NCBI RefSeq assembly: GCF_000382345.1
Contig: NZ_KB908080.1
Span: 1-64,000 of the forward strand
DNA length: 64,000 nt
Direction: 5' to 3'
Origin: Massilia niastensis DSM 21313
GTDB taxonomy: Bacteria; Pseudomonadota; Gammaproteobacteria; Burkholderiales; Burkholderiaceae_D
Shown in pieces: positions 35,433 through 44,668 of this stretch. The notes under the pieces were generated by a model. The model saw only the letters and a list, made by a program, of their open reading frames with translations, was not told where the DNA came from and did not search any database. Within the stretch, counting starts at the first letter, position 1, and every line of letters begins with the position of its first letter. The position numbers and the translations under genes were made by a program.

Positions 35433-37496
35433 CTACCTGAGCTGCTCGAGCAGGAAGGTATAGGTCAGCGCATACATGCGGGCGGTCTGCTCGTTGTCGG
35501 CCGCGCCGGCGTGGCCGCCCTCGGTGTTTTCCCAGTACAGCACGTCGTGCCCCTGTTCCAGCATGCGCGCCGCCATCTTGCGCGCATGGCCGGGGTGGAC
35601 CCGGTCGTCGCGCGTCGAGGTGGTGAACAGCACCCGCGGGTAGCGCTGCTCCGGGAACACGTTGTGATAGGGCGAGTAGCGCGCCAGGTACTCCCAGTCG
35701 GCCGGATCGTCGGGATCGCCGTATTCGCCCATCCAGGACGCGCCCGCCAGCAGTTCGTGGTAGCGGCGCATGTCCAGCAGCGGCACCTGGCATACCACGG
35801 CGCCGAACAGGTCGGGGCGCTGGGTGAGCGCGGCGCCCACCAGCAGCCCGCCATTGCTACCGCCCATGATGCCCAGGTGGCGCGGGCTGGACAGGCCGCG
35901 CCGCACCAGGTCTTCGGCCACCGCGATGAAGTCGTCGAAGGCGCGCTGGCGGTGCTGGCGCAGCGCGGCCTGGTGCCAGCGCGGGCCGAACTCGCCGCCG
36001 CCGCGGATGTTGGCGAGCACGTAGATCCCGCCCGCGTCCAGCCAGGCGGCCCCGGTCAGGCCGCTGTAGAAGGGCTTGAGCGCGACCTCGAAGCCGCCGT
36101 AGCCGTACAGCAGGGTCGGATTGGCGCCGTCGGCCCGGGTCTCGCGGCCCATCACCACGAAGTAGGGCACCATGGTGCCGTCCTGCGAGCGCGCGGCGTG
36201 CTGGCTGACCGTGTAGGGGTGGGCTTCGAAGAAGGCCGGCATCGCCTTCAGCGGCTCGCGCTGGTCGCTGCCGGCCTGCATCAGGTACAGGGTGGTCGGG
36301 TGCAGGAAGTCGGTGACGGTCAGGAAGTAATGGTCGGATTCGTCCGGATCCAGGGCCGAGACGCCGAGCGCGCCCAGTTCGGGCACGTCGACGTCGCGCG
36401 CCTGCCAGCCGTCCTGGGCATGGCGCAGTTCGACCACCCGGTTCTTGACGTTGTCCAGCACCGTCAGCAGCATGGCGCCGCGCGTCACCGTGGCGCCGTC
36501 GAGCGAGGTGGAGGGGGACGGCGCGAACAGCACCGCGAATCCGCGCTCGCCCGCCAGGAAGCGCTCGAAATCCATCGCCAGCAGCGCCCCCTGCGGATAC
36601 ACCCGTCCGTCCACTTCCCAGTCGGAGCGCAGCTCGATCACGACCTGGTCGCGCACCGTGAACGCGTTCGCGTCGATCGGCTTGGGCACCTTGAGCAGGA
36701 CGCCGTCGCGCCGCAGGAACAGTTCGCTGGTATAGAAATCGATCTGGCGCTGGATGAACTCGCGCTCGAATCCCGGCGTGGTGTCCTTGTAGCCGGAGGC
36801 TGCCAGGTCTTCCACGCCGGCCTCGTAGACGGTGGGCGCCTGGTCCAGCGGGGTGTCGCGCTTCCACTCCTTGACGATGCGCGGGTAGCCCGATTCGGTC
36901 AGGCTGCCGGGCCCGAAGTCGGTGCCGACGAACAGGGTGTCGCGGTCGAGCCAGGTGACGTCGCTCTTGGCCTCCGGCAGGTGGAAGCCGCCGGCCACGA
37001 AGGCGCATGCCTTGAGGTCGAACTCGCGCACCACATGGGCGTCGCCGCCGCCGCGCGACAGCGACACCAGCACCCGGTCGCCGTGCGGCTCGAGCCAGGA
37101 CACGCCGGCCCAGACCCAGTTCTCGCCTTCCTGCTGCGCCAGCCGATCGAGGTCGAGCACCAGTTCCCAGGCCGGCTCCGGCTTGCGGTATTCGTCCAGG
37201 CTGGTGCGGCGCCAGATGCCGCGCGCGTGGTCGGCGTCGCGCCAGAAGTTGTAGCACTGCCCGCCGTGCACGCCGATATAGGGAATCTTTTCCTTCGAGT
37301 CGAGGATCGCCTTCAGGCGTCCGCGCAGGGGCGCGAAGCTTGGCCGGGCTTCCAGTTCGGCCTCGGAGACCGCGTTCCTGGCGTCGACCCAGGCGCGGGC
37401 GGGTTCGCCGTCGACCTCTTCGAGCCACAAATAGGGATCGTCCGGAGTGTGGGCGGGCGTCGGCGCGTCCGGCATGGCGTCGGTCGATTGTTGCAT
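35433..37496 (-). CDS. Prolyl oligopeptidase family (S9A) serine peptidase
   Basis: A 687-residue S9 peptidase. The N-terminal PYLWLEEVDGEPARAWVDARN and the seven-blade propeller (about 70-420) precede an alpha/beta hydrolase. The nucleophile is in GIMGGSNGGLLVGA; VLANIRGGGEFGPRWHQAAL is the oxyanion-side block; the catalytic Asp/His segment is TSTRDDRVHPGHARKMAARM with His in ENTEGGHAGA. No signal peptide, so it is cytoplasmic. It cleaves short proline-containing peptides in family members. A near-ideal SD (AAAGGAGG) precedes ATG 37496. Confidence 0.93.
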   Translation of the reverse strand: MQQSTDAMPDAPTPAHTPDDPYLWLEEVDGEPARAWVDARNAVSEAELEARPSFAPLRGRLKAILDSKEKIPYIGVHGGQCYNFWRDADHARGIWRRTSLDEYRKPEPAWELVLDLDRLAQQEGENWVWAGVSWLEPHGDRVLVSLSRGGGDAHVVREFDLKACAFVAGGFHLPEAKSDVTWLDRDTLFVGTDFGPGSLTESGYPRIVKEWKRDTPLDQAPTVYEAGVEDLAASGYKDTTPGFEREFIQRQIDFYTSELFLRRDGVLLKVPKPIDANAFTVRDQVVIELRSDWEVDGRVYPQGALLAMDFERFLAGERGFAVLFAPSPSTSLDGATVTRGAMLLTVLDNVKNRVVELRHAQDGWQARDVDVPELGALGVSALDPDESDHYFLTVTDFLHPTTLYLMQAGSDQREPLKAMPAFFEAHPYTVSQHAARSQDGTMVPYFVVMGRETRADGANPTLLYGYGGFEVALKPFYSGLTGAAWLDAGGIYVLANIRGGGEFGPRWHQAALRQHRQRAFDDFIAVAEDLVRRGLSSPRHLGIMGGSNGGLLVGAALTQRPDLFGAVVCQVPLLDMRRYHELLAGASWMGEYGDPDDPADWEYLARYSPYHNVFPEQRYPRVLFTTSTRDDRVHPGHARKMAARMLEQGHDVLYWENTEGGHAGAADNEQTARMYALTYTFLLEQLR

Positions 37497-37655
37497 TACT
37501 GCACCTCCTTTGCTGTCTCGGTGGGATCCTCGACTTATACTATCGATTGTACAAGGCCGGTAGCGCCCATCAGGGGGAGTGCGCCGTGCCGCCCACCCTA
37601 CCGCCGCGCGTCCAAACAGGGTATCCTTCCCGCCTGAGTTTCCGAGCCTATCCGA

Positions 37656-40600
37656 ATGTCATCCGTTATTACCCCCGGCCTGTTGATCTTGCACGGCAAC
37701 CAGATGGAGTTGCTGCGCAGCGCCGTGTTCGACTGGATGCGCTCCAACCCGCTCGGCCCGCTCGAAGAAGAAGTCATCCTGGTGCAATCGAACGGCATCT
37801 CGGAGTGGCTGAAGATCTCGCTGGCCGAGGAGCTGGGCGTGTGCGCGGCGACCCGCGTGGCGCTGCCGGCGCGCTTCATGTGGGAAGCCTACCGCGGCAT
37901 GCTGGGGCGCGAACGGGTGCCGACCCGCTCTCCCTTCGACAAGGATCCGCTCACCTGGCGCCTGATGCGCATGCTGCCCTCGCTGCTGCAGGAGCCGGGC
38001 TACGAGCCGCTGGCGCGCTTCCTGGCCGACGGCGACGCCGAACGGCGCCTGCAGCTGGCCGAGCGCCTGGCCGACCTGTACGACCAGTACCAGGTATACC
38101 GCGCCGACTGGCTGGCCGACTGGGCCGCCGGCCGCGACCAGCTGCGCCGCGCCAGCGGCGACACGGTGGCGCTGGCCGAGGACCAGCGCTGGCAGGCCTG
38201 TTTGTGGCGCGAAGTGCATGCCAGCGTGCCGCTCGAAGTGCGCTTCGGCGGGCGCGCGTCCATCCACCACCAGTTCCTGTCGGCGGTCGAGGAAGACCGC
38301 GAGCCGGCCACGCGCCTGCCGCGCCGGGTGATCCTGTTCGGCATGTCGACCCTGCCTTACCAGACCCTGCAGGCGATCGCCGCGCTGTCGCGCCACACCC
38401 AGGTGCTGGTGGCGGTGCCGAACCCGTGCCGCTTCTACTGGGGCGACATCATCGAAGGGCGCGAGCTGCTGCGCGCGGCGCGCCGCCGCCAGCAGGCGCG
38501 CGAGGGCGTCGACCTGGCCTCGGTGCCGATCGAGGAGCTGCACGCGCACAGCCACCCGCTGCTGGCGAGCTGGGGCCGCCAGGGCCGGGACTTCGTGCGC
38601 ATGCTCGACGAATTCGACGGCGCCGATGGCGCGAAGTTCGGCAACCTGCGCGTCGACCTGTTCTCGGAGGAGGAGGGCGAGACCCTGCTGTCCCAGGCCC
38701 AGGCCGCGGTGCGCGACCTGCTGCCGCTGTCGGATCACCCGCACGTGCCGCCGGCGCGGGATGACCGCTCGATCGAGTTCCACATCACCCACAGCGTGCA
38801 GCGCGAGGTCGAGGTGCTGCACGACCAGCTGCTGTCCTGGTTCGCCCGCGATCCCACCCTGCGCCCGCGCGACGTGGTGGTGATGGTGCCCGACATCGAC
38901 ACCTTCTCGGCCGCCATCCACGCGGTGTTCGAGCAGCACCGGCGCAGCGACCCGCGCCACATCCCGTTCGAGATCGGCGACGTGCGCGACCGCAGCGTGA
39001 ATCCGCTGCTGGTGGCGCTCGAATGGCTGCTGCGCCTGCCGCAGCAGCGCTGCCGCCAGAGCGAGGTGCGCGACCTGCTCGACGTGCCGGCGGTGGCCAG
39101 GCGCTTCGGCCTGCGCGACGACGACCTCGACATCCTGGGACGCTGGATCGAAGGCGCCGGGGTGCGCTGGGGCCTGGACCGCGAGCACCGCAGCGGACTG
39201 GGACTGGCCTCGGTGGGCGAGCAGAATGCCTGGATCTTCGGCGTCCGCCGCATGCTGCTCGGCTACGCCAGCGGCCAGGGCGCCAGCTTCGGCGAGATCG
39301 AGCCGTATGCCGAGGTGGGCGGGCTGGACGCGGCGCTGGCCGGGTCGCTGGCCCAGCTGGTCGAAACCCTGCTCGAATGGCGCGCCGTGCTGGCCACGGC
39401 GCGCCGCCCGTCCGAGTGGGGCGAGGCCGCGCGCGGCCTCATGGCGGCGTTCTTCAGCGCCCACGACGAGGGCGACCGCCTGACCCTGGCCCAGCTGAAC
39501 GAGGGCCTGCAGTGCTGGCTCGAGACGGCCGACGCCGCCGGCTTCGACGAACCGGTATCGCTGGCGGTGCTGCGCGAAGCCTGGCTCAGCGAGCTCGACC
39601 AGCCGACCCTGAACCACCAGTTCGTCTCGGGCGGCGTCACCTTCTGCACCCTGATGCCGATGCGCGCGGTGCCGTTCCGGGTCGTCTGCCTGCTCGGCAT
39701 GAACGACGGCGACTTCCCGCGCCGCACCCACCACAGCGACTTCGACCTGCTGGCGCTGCCGGGCATGGCGCGCCCGGGCGACCGCTCGCGCCGCGACGAC
39801 GACCGCTACCTGATGCTGGAGGCGCTGCTGGCGGCGCGCGACAAGCTGTATGTCAGCTGGGTCGGGCGCAACGTGCGCGACAACAGCGAGCAGCCGGCCT
39901 CGGTGCTGGTGGCGCAGCTGCGCGACTACCTCGCCGCGGGCTGGGACCTCGACCTGTCCGAGCGCACCGTCGAACACGCGCTGCAGCCGTTCAGCCGCCG
40001 CTACTTCGAGCGCGGCGGCCTGCTGACCTATGCCGGCGAATGGCGCTCGGCCCACGGCGCCGGCGAGGCGGATGCGCCCGACGCGCTGCCGGCCTTCGAG
40101 CTGGAACCGGGCTTCACCCTGAAGCTGGGCGAGCTGGCGAGCTTCCTGCGCCAGCCGGCGCGCTACTTCTTCCGGCGCCGCCTGGGCGTCATCTTCGCCG
40201 ACGCCGCGGTGGTGGGCGAGGACGAGGAACCGTTCTCGCTCGACGCACTGGAGCGCTTCTTCATCGAGGACCACCTGCTGGACGACAGCGGCCCGGCCGA
40301 GGCCATCGACGAAGTCCGCGCCACCCTGACCGAGCGCGCCGGGCGGCTGGCGCGCGAAGGCGTGCTGCCGATCGGCCTGCTGGGGCGCCAGTGGCAGGAA
40401 CAGCTGGTGAAGGGGCTGGTGCCGGTGCGCAGCGCCTGGCTGCGCCAGGGCGCGCGCTTCCCGCAGCCGGCGCCCAAGCTGGCGGTCAGCCTCGACCTGG
40501 GCGAAGGCCTGCTGCTGGAAGACTGGATCGACCGCCTGCGCAGCAACGGCGAACGGACCGCCTGGCTGATGCAGATCTCGTCCAAGGTGCTGGACAAGGC

Positions 40601-41036
40601 CGGCGCGCCGCGCGGCGACAAGCTGATCGGCCCGTGGCTGCGCCAGCTGGCCAGCGCCGCCAGCGGCGCGCCGGTGGCGGGCTGCCTGGTGGCGCGCGAC
40701 GCCATGATCGAAATGGCGCCGCTCGAGCCGGGCGAGGCCCGGGCCGCGCTGGCGGCCCTGGGCGCGCTGTGGCGGATCAACCTGGACCGTCCGCTGGCGG
40801 TGGCCTGCCGCACCGCGCTCGCCCACCTGGCGCAGGGCGACGCGCGCCTGGCCTACGACGGCGGCTTCGAGCTGAAGGGCGAGGTCGACGACCCCTGCCT
40901 GGCGCGCCTGTGGCCCGACTTCGACGCGCTGCGCGCGGCCGGCGACTGGCCCGCCACGGCGGTCGACCTGTACGGTCCGCTGGCGCACTGGATCGCGCAT
41001 GCGCTGGTGGTCACCGAACTGGAGGAGGGCGCATGA
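37656..41036 (+). CDS. recC: Exodeoxyribonuclease V gamma subunit (RecC)
   Basis: A 1126-residue RecC. N-terminal LILHGNQMELLRSAVFDWM, LVQSNGISEWLKISLAEELGVCA and LPARFMWEAYR are the RecC signature. VVVMVPDIDTFSAAI and FCTLMPMRAVPFRVVCLLGMNDGDFPR lie in the helicase-like domains that have lost ATPase motifs. RecC recognises Chi and holds RecB and RecD. It is the first gene of the operon; its TGA overlaps the recB ATG. The order recC-recB-recD without an intervening ptrA is usual outside enterics. Confidence 0.96.
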   Translation: MSSVITPGLLILHGNQMELLRSAVFDWMRSNPLGPLEEEVILVQSNGISEWLKISLAEELGVCAATRVALPARFMWEAYRGMLGRERVPTRSPFDKDPLTWRLMRMLPSLLQEPGYEPLARFLADGDAERRLQLAERLADLYDQYQVYRADWLADWAAGRDQLRRASGDTVALAEDQRWQACLWREVHASVPLEVRFGGRASIHHQFLSAVEEDREPATRLPRRVILFGMSTLPYQTLQAIAALSRHTQVLVAVPNPCRFYWGDIIEGRELLRAARRRQQAREGVDLASVPIEELHAHSHPLLASWGRQGRDFVRMLDEFDGADGAKFGNLRVDLFSEEEGETLLSQAQAAVRDLLPLSDHPHVPPARDDRSIEFHITHSVQREVEVLHDQLLSWFARDPTLRPRDVVVMVPDIDTFSAAIHAVFEQHRRSDPRHIPFEIGDVRDRSVNPLLVALEWLLRLPQQRCRQSEVRDLLDVPAVARRFGLRDDDLDILGRWIEGAGVRWGLDREHRSGLGLASVGEQNAWIFGVRRMLLGYASGQGASFGEIEPYAEVGGLDAALAGSLAQLVETLLEWRAVLATARRPSEWGEAARGLMAAFFSAHDEGDRLTLAQLNEGLQCWLETADAAGFDEPVSLAVLREAWLSELDQPTLNHQFVSGGVTFCTLMPMRAVPFRVVCLLGMNDGDFPRRTHHSDFDLLALPGMARPGDRSRRDDDRYLMLEALLAARDKLYVSWVGRNVRDNSEQPASVLVAQLRDYLAAGWDLDLSERTVEHALQPFSRRYFERGGLLTYAGEWRSAHGAGEADAPDALPAFELEPGFTLKLGELASFLRQPARYFFRRRLGVIFADAAVVGEDEEPFSLDALERFFIEDHLLDDSGPAEAIDEVRATLTERAGRLAREGVLPIGLLGRQWQEQLVKGLVPVRSAWLRQGARFPQPAPKLAVSLDLGEGLLLEDWIDRLRSNGERTAWLMQISSKVLDKAGAPRGDKLIGPWLRQLASAASGAPVAGCLVARDAMIEMAPLEPGEARAALAALGALWRINLDRPLAVACRTALAHLAQGDARLAYDGGFELKGEVDDPCLARLWPDFDALRAAGDWPATAVDLYGPLAHWIAHALVVTELEEGA

Positions 41037-44000
41037 GCGAACTGCTCGATCCGCTGGCATTCCCGCTGCACGGCTCGCGCCTGATCGAGGCCTCGGCCGG
41101 CACCGGCAAGACCTGGACCATCGCCGCCCTCTACCTGCGCCTGGTGCTCGGCCACGGCGGCGAGCACGCGTTCGCGCGTCCCTTGATGCCGTCCGAGATC
41201 CTGGTGATGACCTTTACCCGCGCCGCCACCCGCGAGCTGGCCAACCGGGTGCGCGAGCGCCTGGTGCAGGCGGCCGCCTTCTTCCGCGGAGAACTGGACC
41301 TGATCGACCCCTACCTGCGCGAGCTGGCGGAAAGCTATCCGGACGAGAGTGCGCGGAGCCGGGCCGCGCACCGCCTGATGCTGGCGGCCGAGACGATGGA
41401 CGAGGCGGCGATCTTCACCATCGACGCCTGGTGCCAGCGCATGCTGCGCGAGCACGCCTTCGACAGCGGCTGCCTGTTCGACGAAGAGCTGGTCAGCGAC
41501 GAGCGCGCCCTGTTCGAGGACGCCGCCCACGACTACTGGCGCCAGCACGTCTATCCGCTCGGCGCCGAGGGACTGGCGGCGGTGCTGGATTGCTGGAACG
41601 ATGTCGAGGCCCTGAAGCGCAGCGTGCGCCAGCTGGTGCAGCGCACCGCGCTGCTGGGGGAAGTGCCGGCCGAGCCGCTGGGGCAGCTGGTCGCGCGCCA
41701 GGTGGCGGAGCAGCGCACTGAACTCGCGCGCCTGAAGGAAGGCTGGCAGGCGCGCGCCGACGAGATGGAGCAATGGATCGCGGCCCAGCGCGAGCGCCAC
41801 CCGAAGTGCTTCAACGGCACCAAGATGCGCCCCGACTCGCTGGTGAAATGGTTCGAGGCCCTGCGCAGCTGGGCGGCCAATCCGCTGCAGCACCAGCCGG
41901 ACCTGAACGAGACCGCCTGGGGGCGCCTGACCGGGGAAGGCATCGCCGGCGCCTTCAGCAAGGATTTCAGCACCGAAGTGCCGGCCTGCTTCGACTACAC
42001 GGCCCCCTTGCGCGAGGCGCTGCTCGCGATCGAGCCGATGGCGCATTCCCTGCTGCGCCACGCCAGCGCCCATATCGCCGGGCGCATGCGCGAACTGAAG
42101 CGCCGCAACCGCCAGTTCGGCTTCGCCGACATGCTCGAACGCCTCAAGGACGCCCTCGAAGGCGAGAACGGCGAGGCGCTGCGCCGCCGCATCGTCGAGC
42201 AGTACCCGGTGGCGATGGTCGACGAATTCCAGGACACCTCGCCCGACCAGTACCGCATCTTCGACCTGCTGTACCAGGTGGCGGATAACGAGCCGCGGCA
42301 GGGCCTGTTCCTGATCGGCGACCCGAAGCAGTCGATCTACGGCTTCCGCGGCGCCGACATCCACAGCTACCTGTCGGCGCGCAAGGCGACCGCGGGCCGG
42401 CACTACAAGCTGGGCACCAACTACCGTTCGACCACCGCGCTGGTGGAGGCGGTCAACCAGCTGTTCCGCCATGCCGAGGGCCACGGCGAGCACCCGGGCT
42501 ACGCGGCCGGCGCCTTCCGCTTCCGGCGCGGGGGCGAAAACCCGCTGCCCTTCGATGCGGTGGACGCCAAGGGCCACCGCCAGAAGCTGGTCGGGGTCGA
42601 CGGTCCCTACCAGGCGCTGGCCGTGGCCTGCTTCGACCGCGAGGACATGAAGGCCGACGAGTACCGCGAATTCTTCGCCCACCACTGCGCCGAGCACATC
42701 GTGCAGCTGCTGAACGACGAGCGGGTCGGCTTCACCGACGGCGAGCGCTTCAAGCGCCTGGTGCCGGCCGACATCGCGATCCTGGTGCGCGACCGGCGCG
42801 AAGCCACGGCGGTGCGGCAGGCGCTGATGCGGCGCAAGGTCGCCAGCGTCTACCTGTCCGACAAGGACTCGGTGGTCGAAAGCGAAGAGGCGGGCGATGT
42901 GCTGCGCTGGCTGTACGCGGTCGCCAATCCGCTCGACGGCGCCTTCGCGCGCGCCGCGTTCGCGACCCGCACCGCCGGCCTGCCGCTGTCCGAGCTGGCG
43001 CGCCTCTCCAGCGACGAAGCGGCCTGGGAAGAGCGGGTCGAACAGCTCAAGGCCCTGCACGGCGCCTGGCAGCGCCAGGGCGTGCTGGCCATGCTGCGCC
43101 GCTTCATCCACGAGCTGGGCCTGCCGGCGCGCCTGCTGCGCGAGCCGGGCGGCGAGCGGCGCCTGACCAACCTGCTGCACCTGGCCGAGCTGCTGCAGGA
43201 AGCCAGCAGCCAGCTGGAAGGCGAGCAGGCGCTGATCCGCTGGTTCGCCGAGCAGGTCGAGGGCCTGGGCGAGGGCGGCGACGAGCGCGTGCTGCGCCTG
43301 GAAAGCGACGCCGAGCTGGTGAAGGTGGTCACGGTGCACAAGTCGAAGGGCCTGGAATACCCGCTGGTCTACCTGCCGTTCGCGGTGACGGCGCGCCGCA
43401 CCGACCGCCGCGACCGCGCCTTCTTCGAATACGTGGGCGAGGACGGCGGCCGCCGCCTCGACCTGAACCTGAGCGACGAGGCCTTGAAGGCGGTCGACCG
43501 CGCACGCCTGGAAGAAGACCTGCGCCTGCTGTACGTAGCGCTGACCCGCGCGCGCCACTTCCTGTGGCTGGGCGCGGCCGCGGTGGCGGCGGCGCGCAAG
43601 GGCGAGAACCGCCTGCACGATTCGGCGCTCGGCTACCTGCTGGGCGGCGGCGAGCCGATCGCCGCCAGCGCGCTGCGCGCCAGCTGGGAGCGGCTGCGCG
43701 GCGGCGTGGGCGGGATCGAGCTGATCGACCTGCCGCCCCCGGGCGGCGTGAGCCTGTACGCGCGCAGCGACAACCGCCCCGAATTGCTCGAGGCGCCGCG
43801 CTACCAGGCCAGCTTCGAGCGCGACTGGGCGATCGGCTCGTTCACCTCGCTGACCCGGCACGCGGTGGCGCCGCCGATGCGCGCCCAGGAACAGACCCTG
43901 CTCGAGGAAGAGCCGCAGGCGCTCACGCCGCCGCGCATCGAGGATGCGCCCTGGCACCGCTTTCCGCGCGGTTCGGTGCCCGGCAACTTCATGCACGAAC

Positions 44001-44668
44001 AGCTCGAATGGATGGCGGCCCAGGAAGGCTTCGGCTGCGTCCACGATCCGGCCTGCGTGGAGCGTCTCGGGCAGCGCATCGAGCGCGCCGGCTGGGCCCA
44101 TCGCAAGGACGACGCGCTGGCCTGGCTGCAGGCGGTGGTGAGCACCCCGCTGCCGCCCCTGAACGCCGCGCTGGCCGACCTGCGCGATCCCGTGCCCGAG
44201 ATGGAGTTCTGGTTCCCGAGCGAGCGTCTGGACCTGCCGCGCCTGGACCGCCTGTGCCGCGCGCGCCTGCTGGGCGCTATCGAGCGCCCGGTCCTGCCGG
44301 AACGCGCGCTGCACGGCATGCTCAAGGGCTTCGCCGACCTGGTGTTCGAGCACGAGGGCCGCTTCTGGGTGCTCGACTACAAGACCAATGCGCTGGGACC
44401 GGGCGACGCCGCCTACACCCGGGCCGCGATGGAGGCAGGGATGGCGGAGCACCGCTACGACATCCAGGGCACGATCTACATGCTGGCGCTGCACCGGCTG
44501 CTGCGGGCGCGCCTGGGCGACGACTACCAGCCGCAGCGCCAGCTGGGCGGCGCGATCTTCCTGTTCCTGCGCGGGATCGCCAACCCGGCCACGCGCGGCT
44601 GCTGCGTGCTGGAGCCCGACCTGGAACTGCTGGGCGGGCTGGAACGACTGCTGGGGCAAGCACGATGA
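41033..44668 (+). CDS. recB: Exodeoxyribonuclease V beta subunit (RecB)
   Basis: A 1211-residue RecB. Walker A is IEASAGTGKTWTI; Ia MTFTRAATRELANRV; II VAMVDEFQDTSPDQY; III IGDPKQSIYGFRGADIHSYL; V VTVHKSKGLEYPLVYLP; VI EEDLRLLYVALTRARHFLW. The C-terminal nuclease has the RecB motif LDYKTN (about residue 1117) and the upstream FADLVFEHEG strand. It is the fast 3'-5' helicase and the only nuclease in the complex. It starts at ATG 41033, four bases overlapping recC. A much longer frame extending to 39023 is an artefact. Confidence 0.96.
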   Translation: MSELLDPLAFPLHGSRLIEASAGTGKTWTIAALYLRLVLGHGGEHAFARPLMPSEILVMTFTRAATRELANRVRERLVQAAAFFRGELDLIDPYLRELAESYPDESARSRAAHRLMLAAETMDEAAIFTIDAWCQRMLREHAFDSGCLFDEELVSDERALFEDAAHDYWRQHVYPLGAEGLAAVLDCWNDVEALKRSVRQLVQRTALLGEVPAEPLGQLVARQVAEQRTELARLKEGWQARADEMEQWIAAQRERHPKCFNGTKMRPDSLVKWFEALRSWAANPLQHQPDLNETAWGRLTGEGIAGAFSKDFSTEVPACFDYTAPLREALLAIEPMAHSLLRHASAHIAGRMRELKRRNRQFGFADMLERLKDALEGENGEALRRRIVEQYPVAMVDEFQDTSPDQYRIFDLLYQVADNEPRQGLFLIGDPKQSIYGFRGADIHSYLSARKATAGRHYKLGTNYRSTTALVEAVNQLFRHAEGHGEHPGYAAGAFRFRRGGENPLPFDAVDAKGHRQKLVGVDGPYQALAVACFDREDMKADEYREFFAHHCAEHIVQLLNDERVGFTDGERFKRLVPADIAILVRDRREATAVRQALMRRKVASVYLSDKDSVVESEEAGDVLRWLYAVANPLDGAFARAAFATRTAGLPLSELARLSSDEAAWEERVEQLKALHGAWQRQGVLAMLRRFIHELGLPARLLREPGGERRLTNLLHLAELLQEASSQLEGEQALIRWFAEQVEGLGEGGDERVLRLESDAELVKVVTVHKSKGLEYPLVYLPFAVTARRTDRRDRAFFEYVGEDGGRRLDLNLSDEALKAVDRARLEEDLRLLYVALTRARHFLWLGAAAVAAARKGENRLHDSALGYLLGGGEPIAASALRASWERLRGGVGGIELIDLPPPGGVSLYARSDNRPELLEAPRYQASFERDWAIGSFTSLTRHAVAPPMRAQEQTLLEEEPQALTPPRIEDAPWHRFPRGSVPGNFMHEQLEWMAAQEGFGCVHDPACVERLGQRIERAGWAHRKDDALAWLQAVVSTPLPPLNAALADLRDPVPEMEFWFPSERLDLPRLDRLCRARLLGAIERPVLPERALHGMLKGFADLVFEHEGRFWVLDYKTNALGPGDAAYTRAAMEAGMAEHRYDIQGTIYMLALHRLLRARLGDDYQPQRQLGGAIFLFLRGIANPATRGCCVLEPDLELLGGLERLLGQAR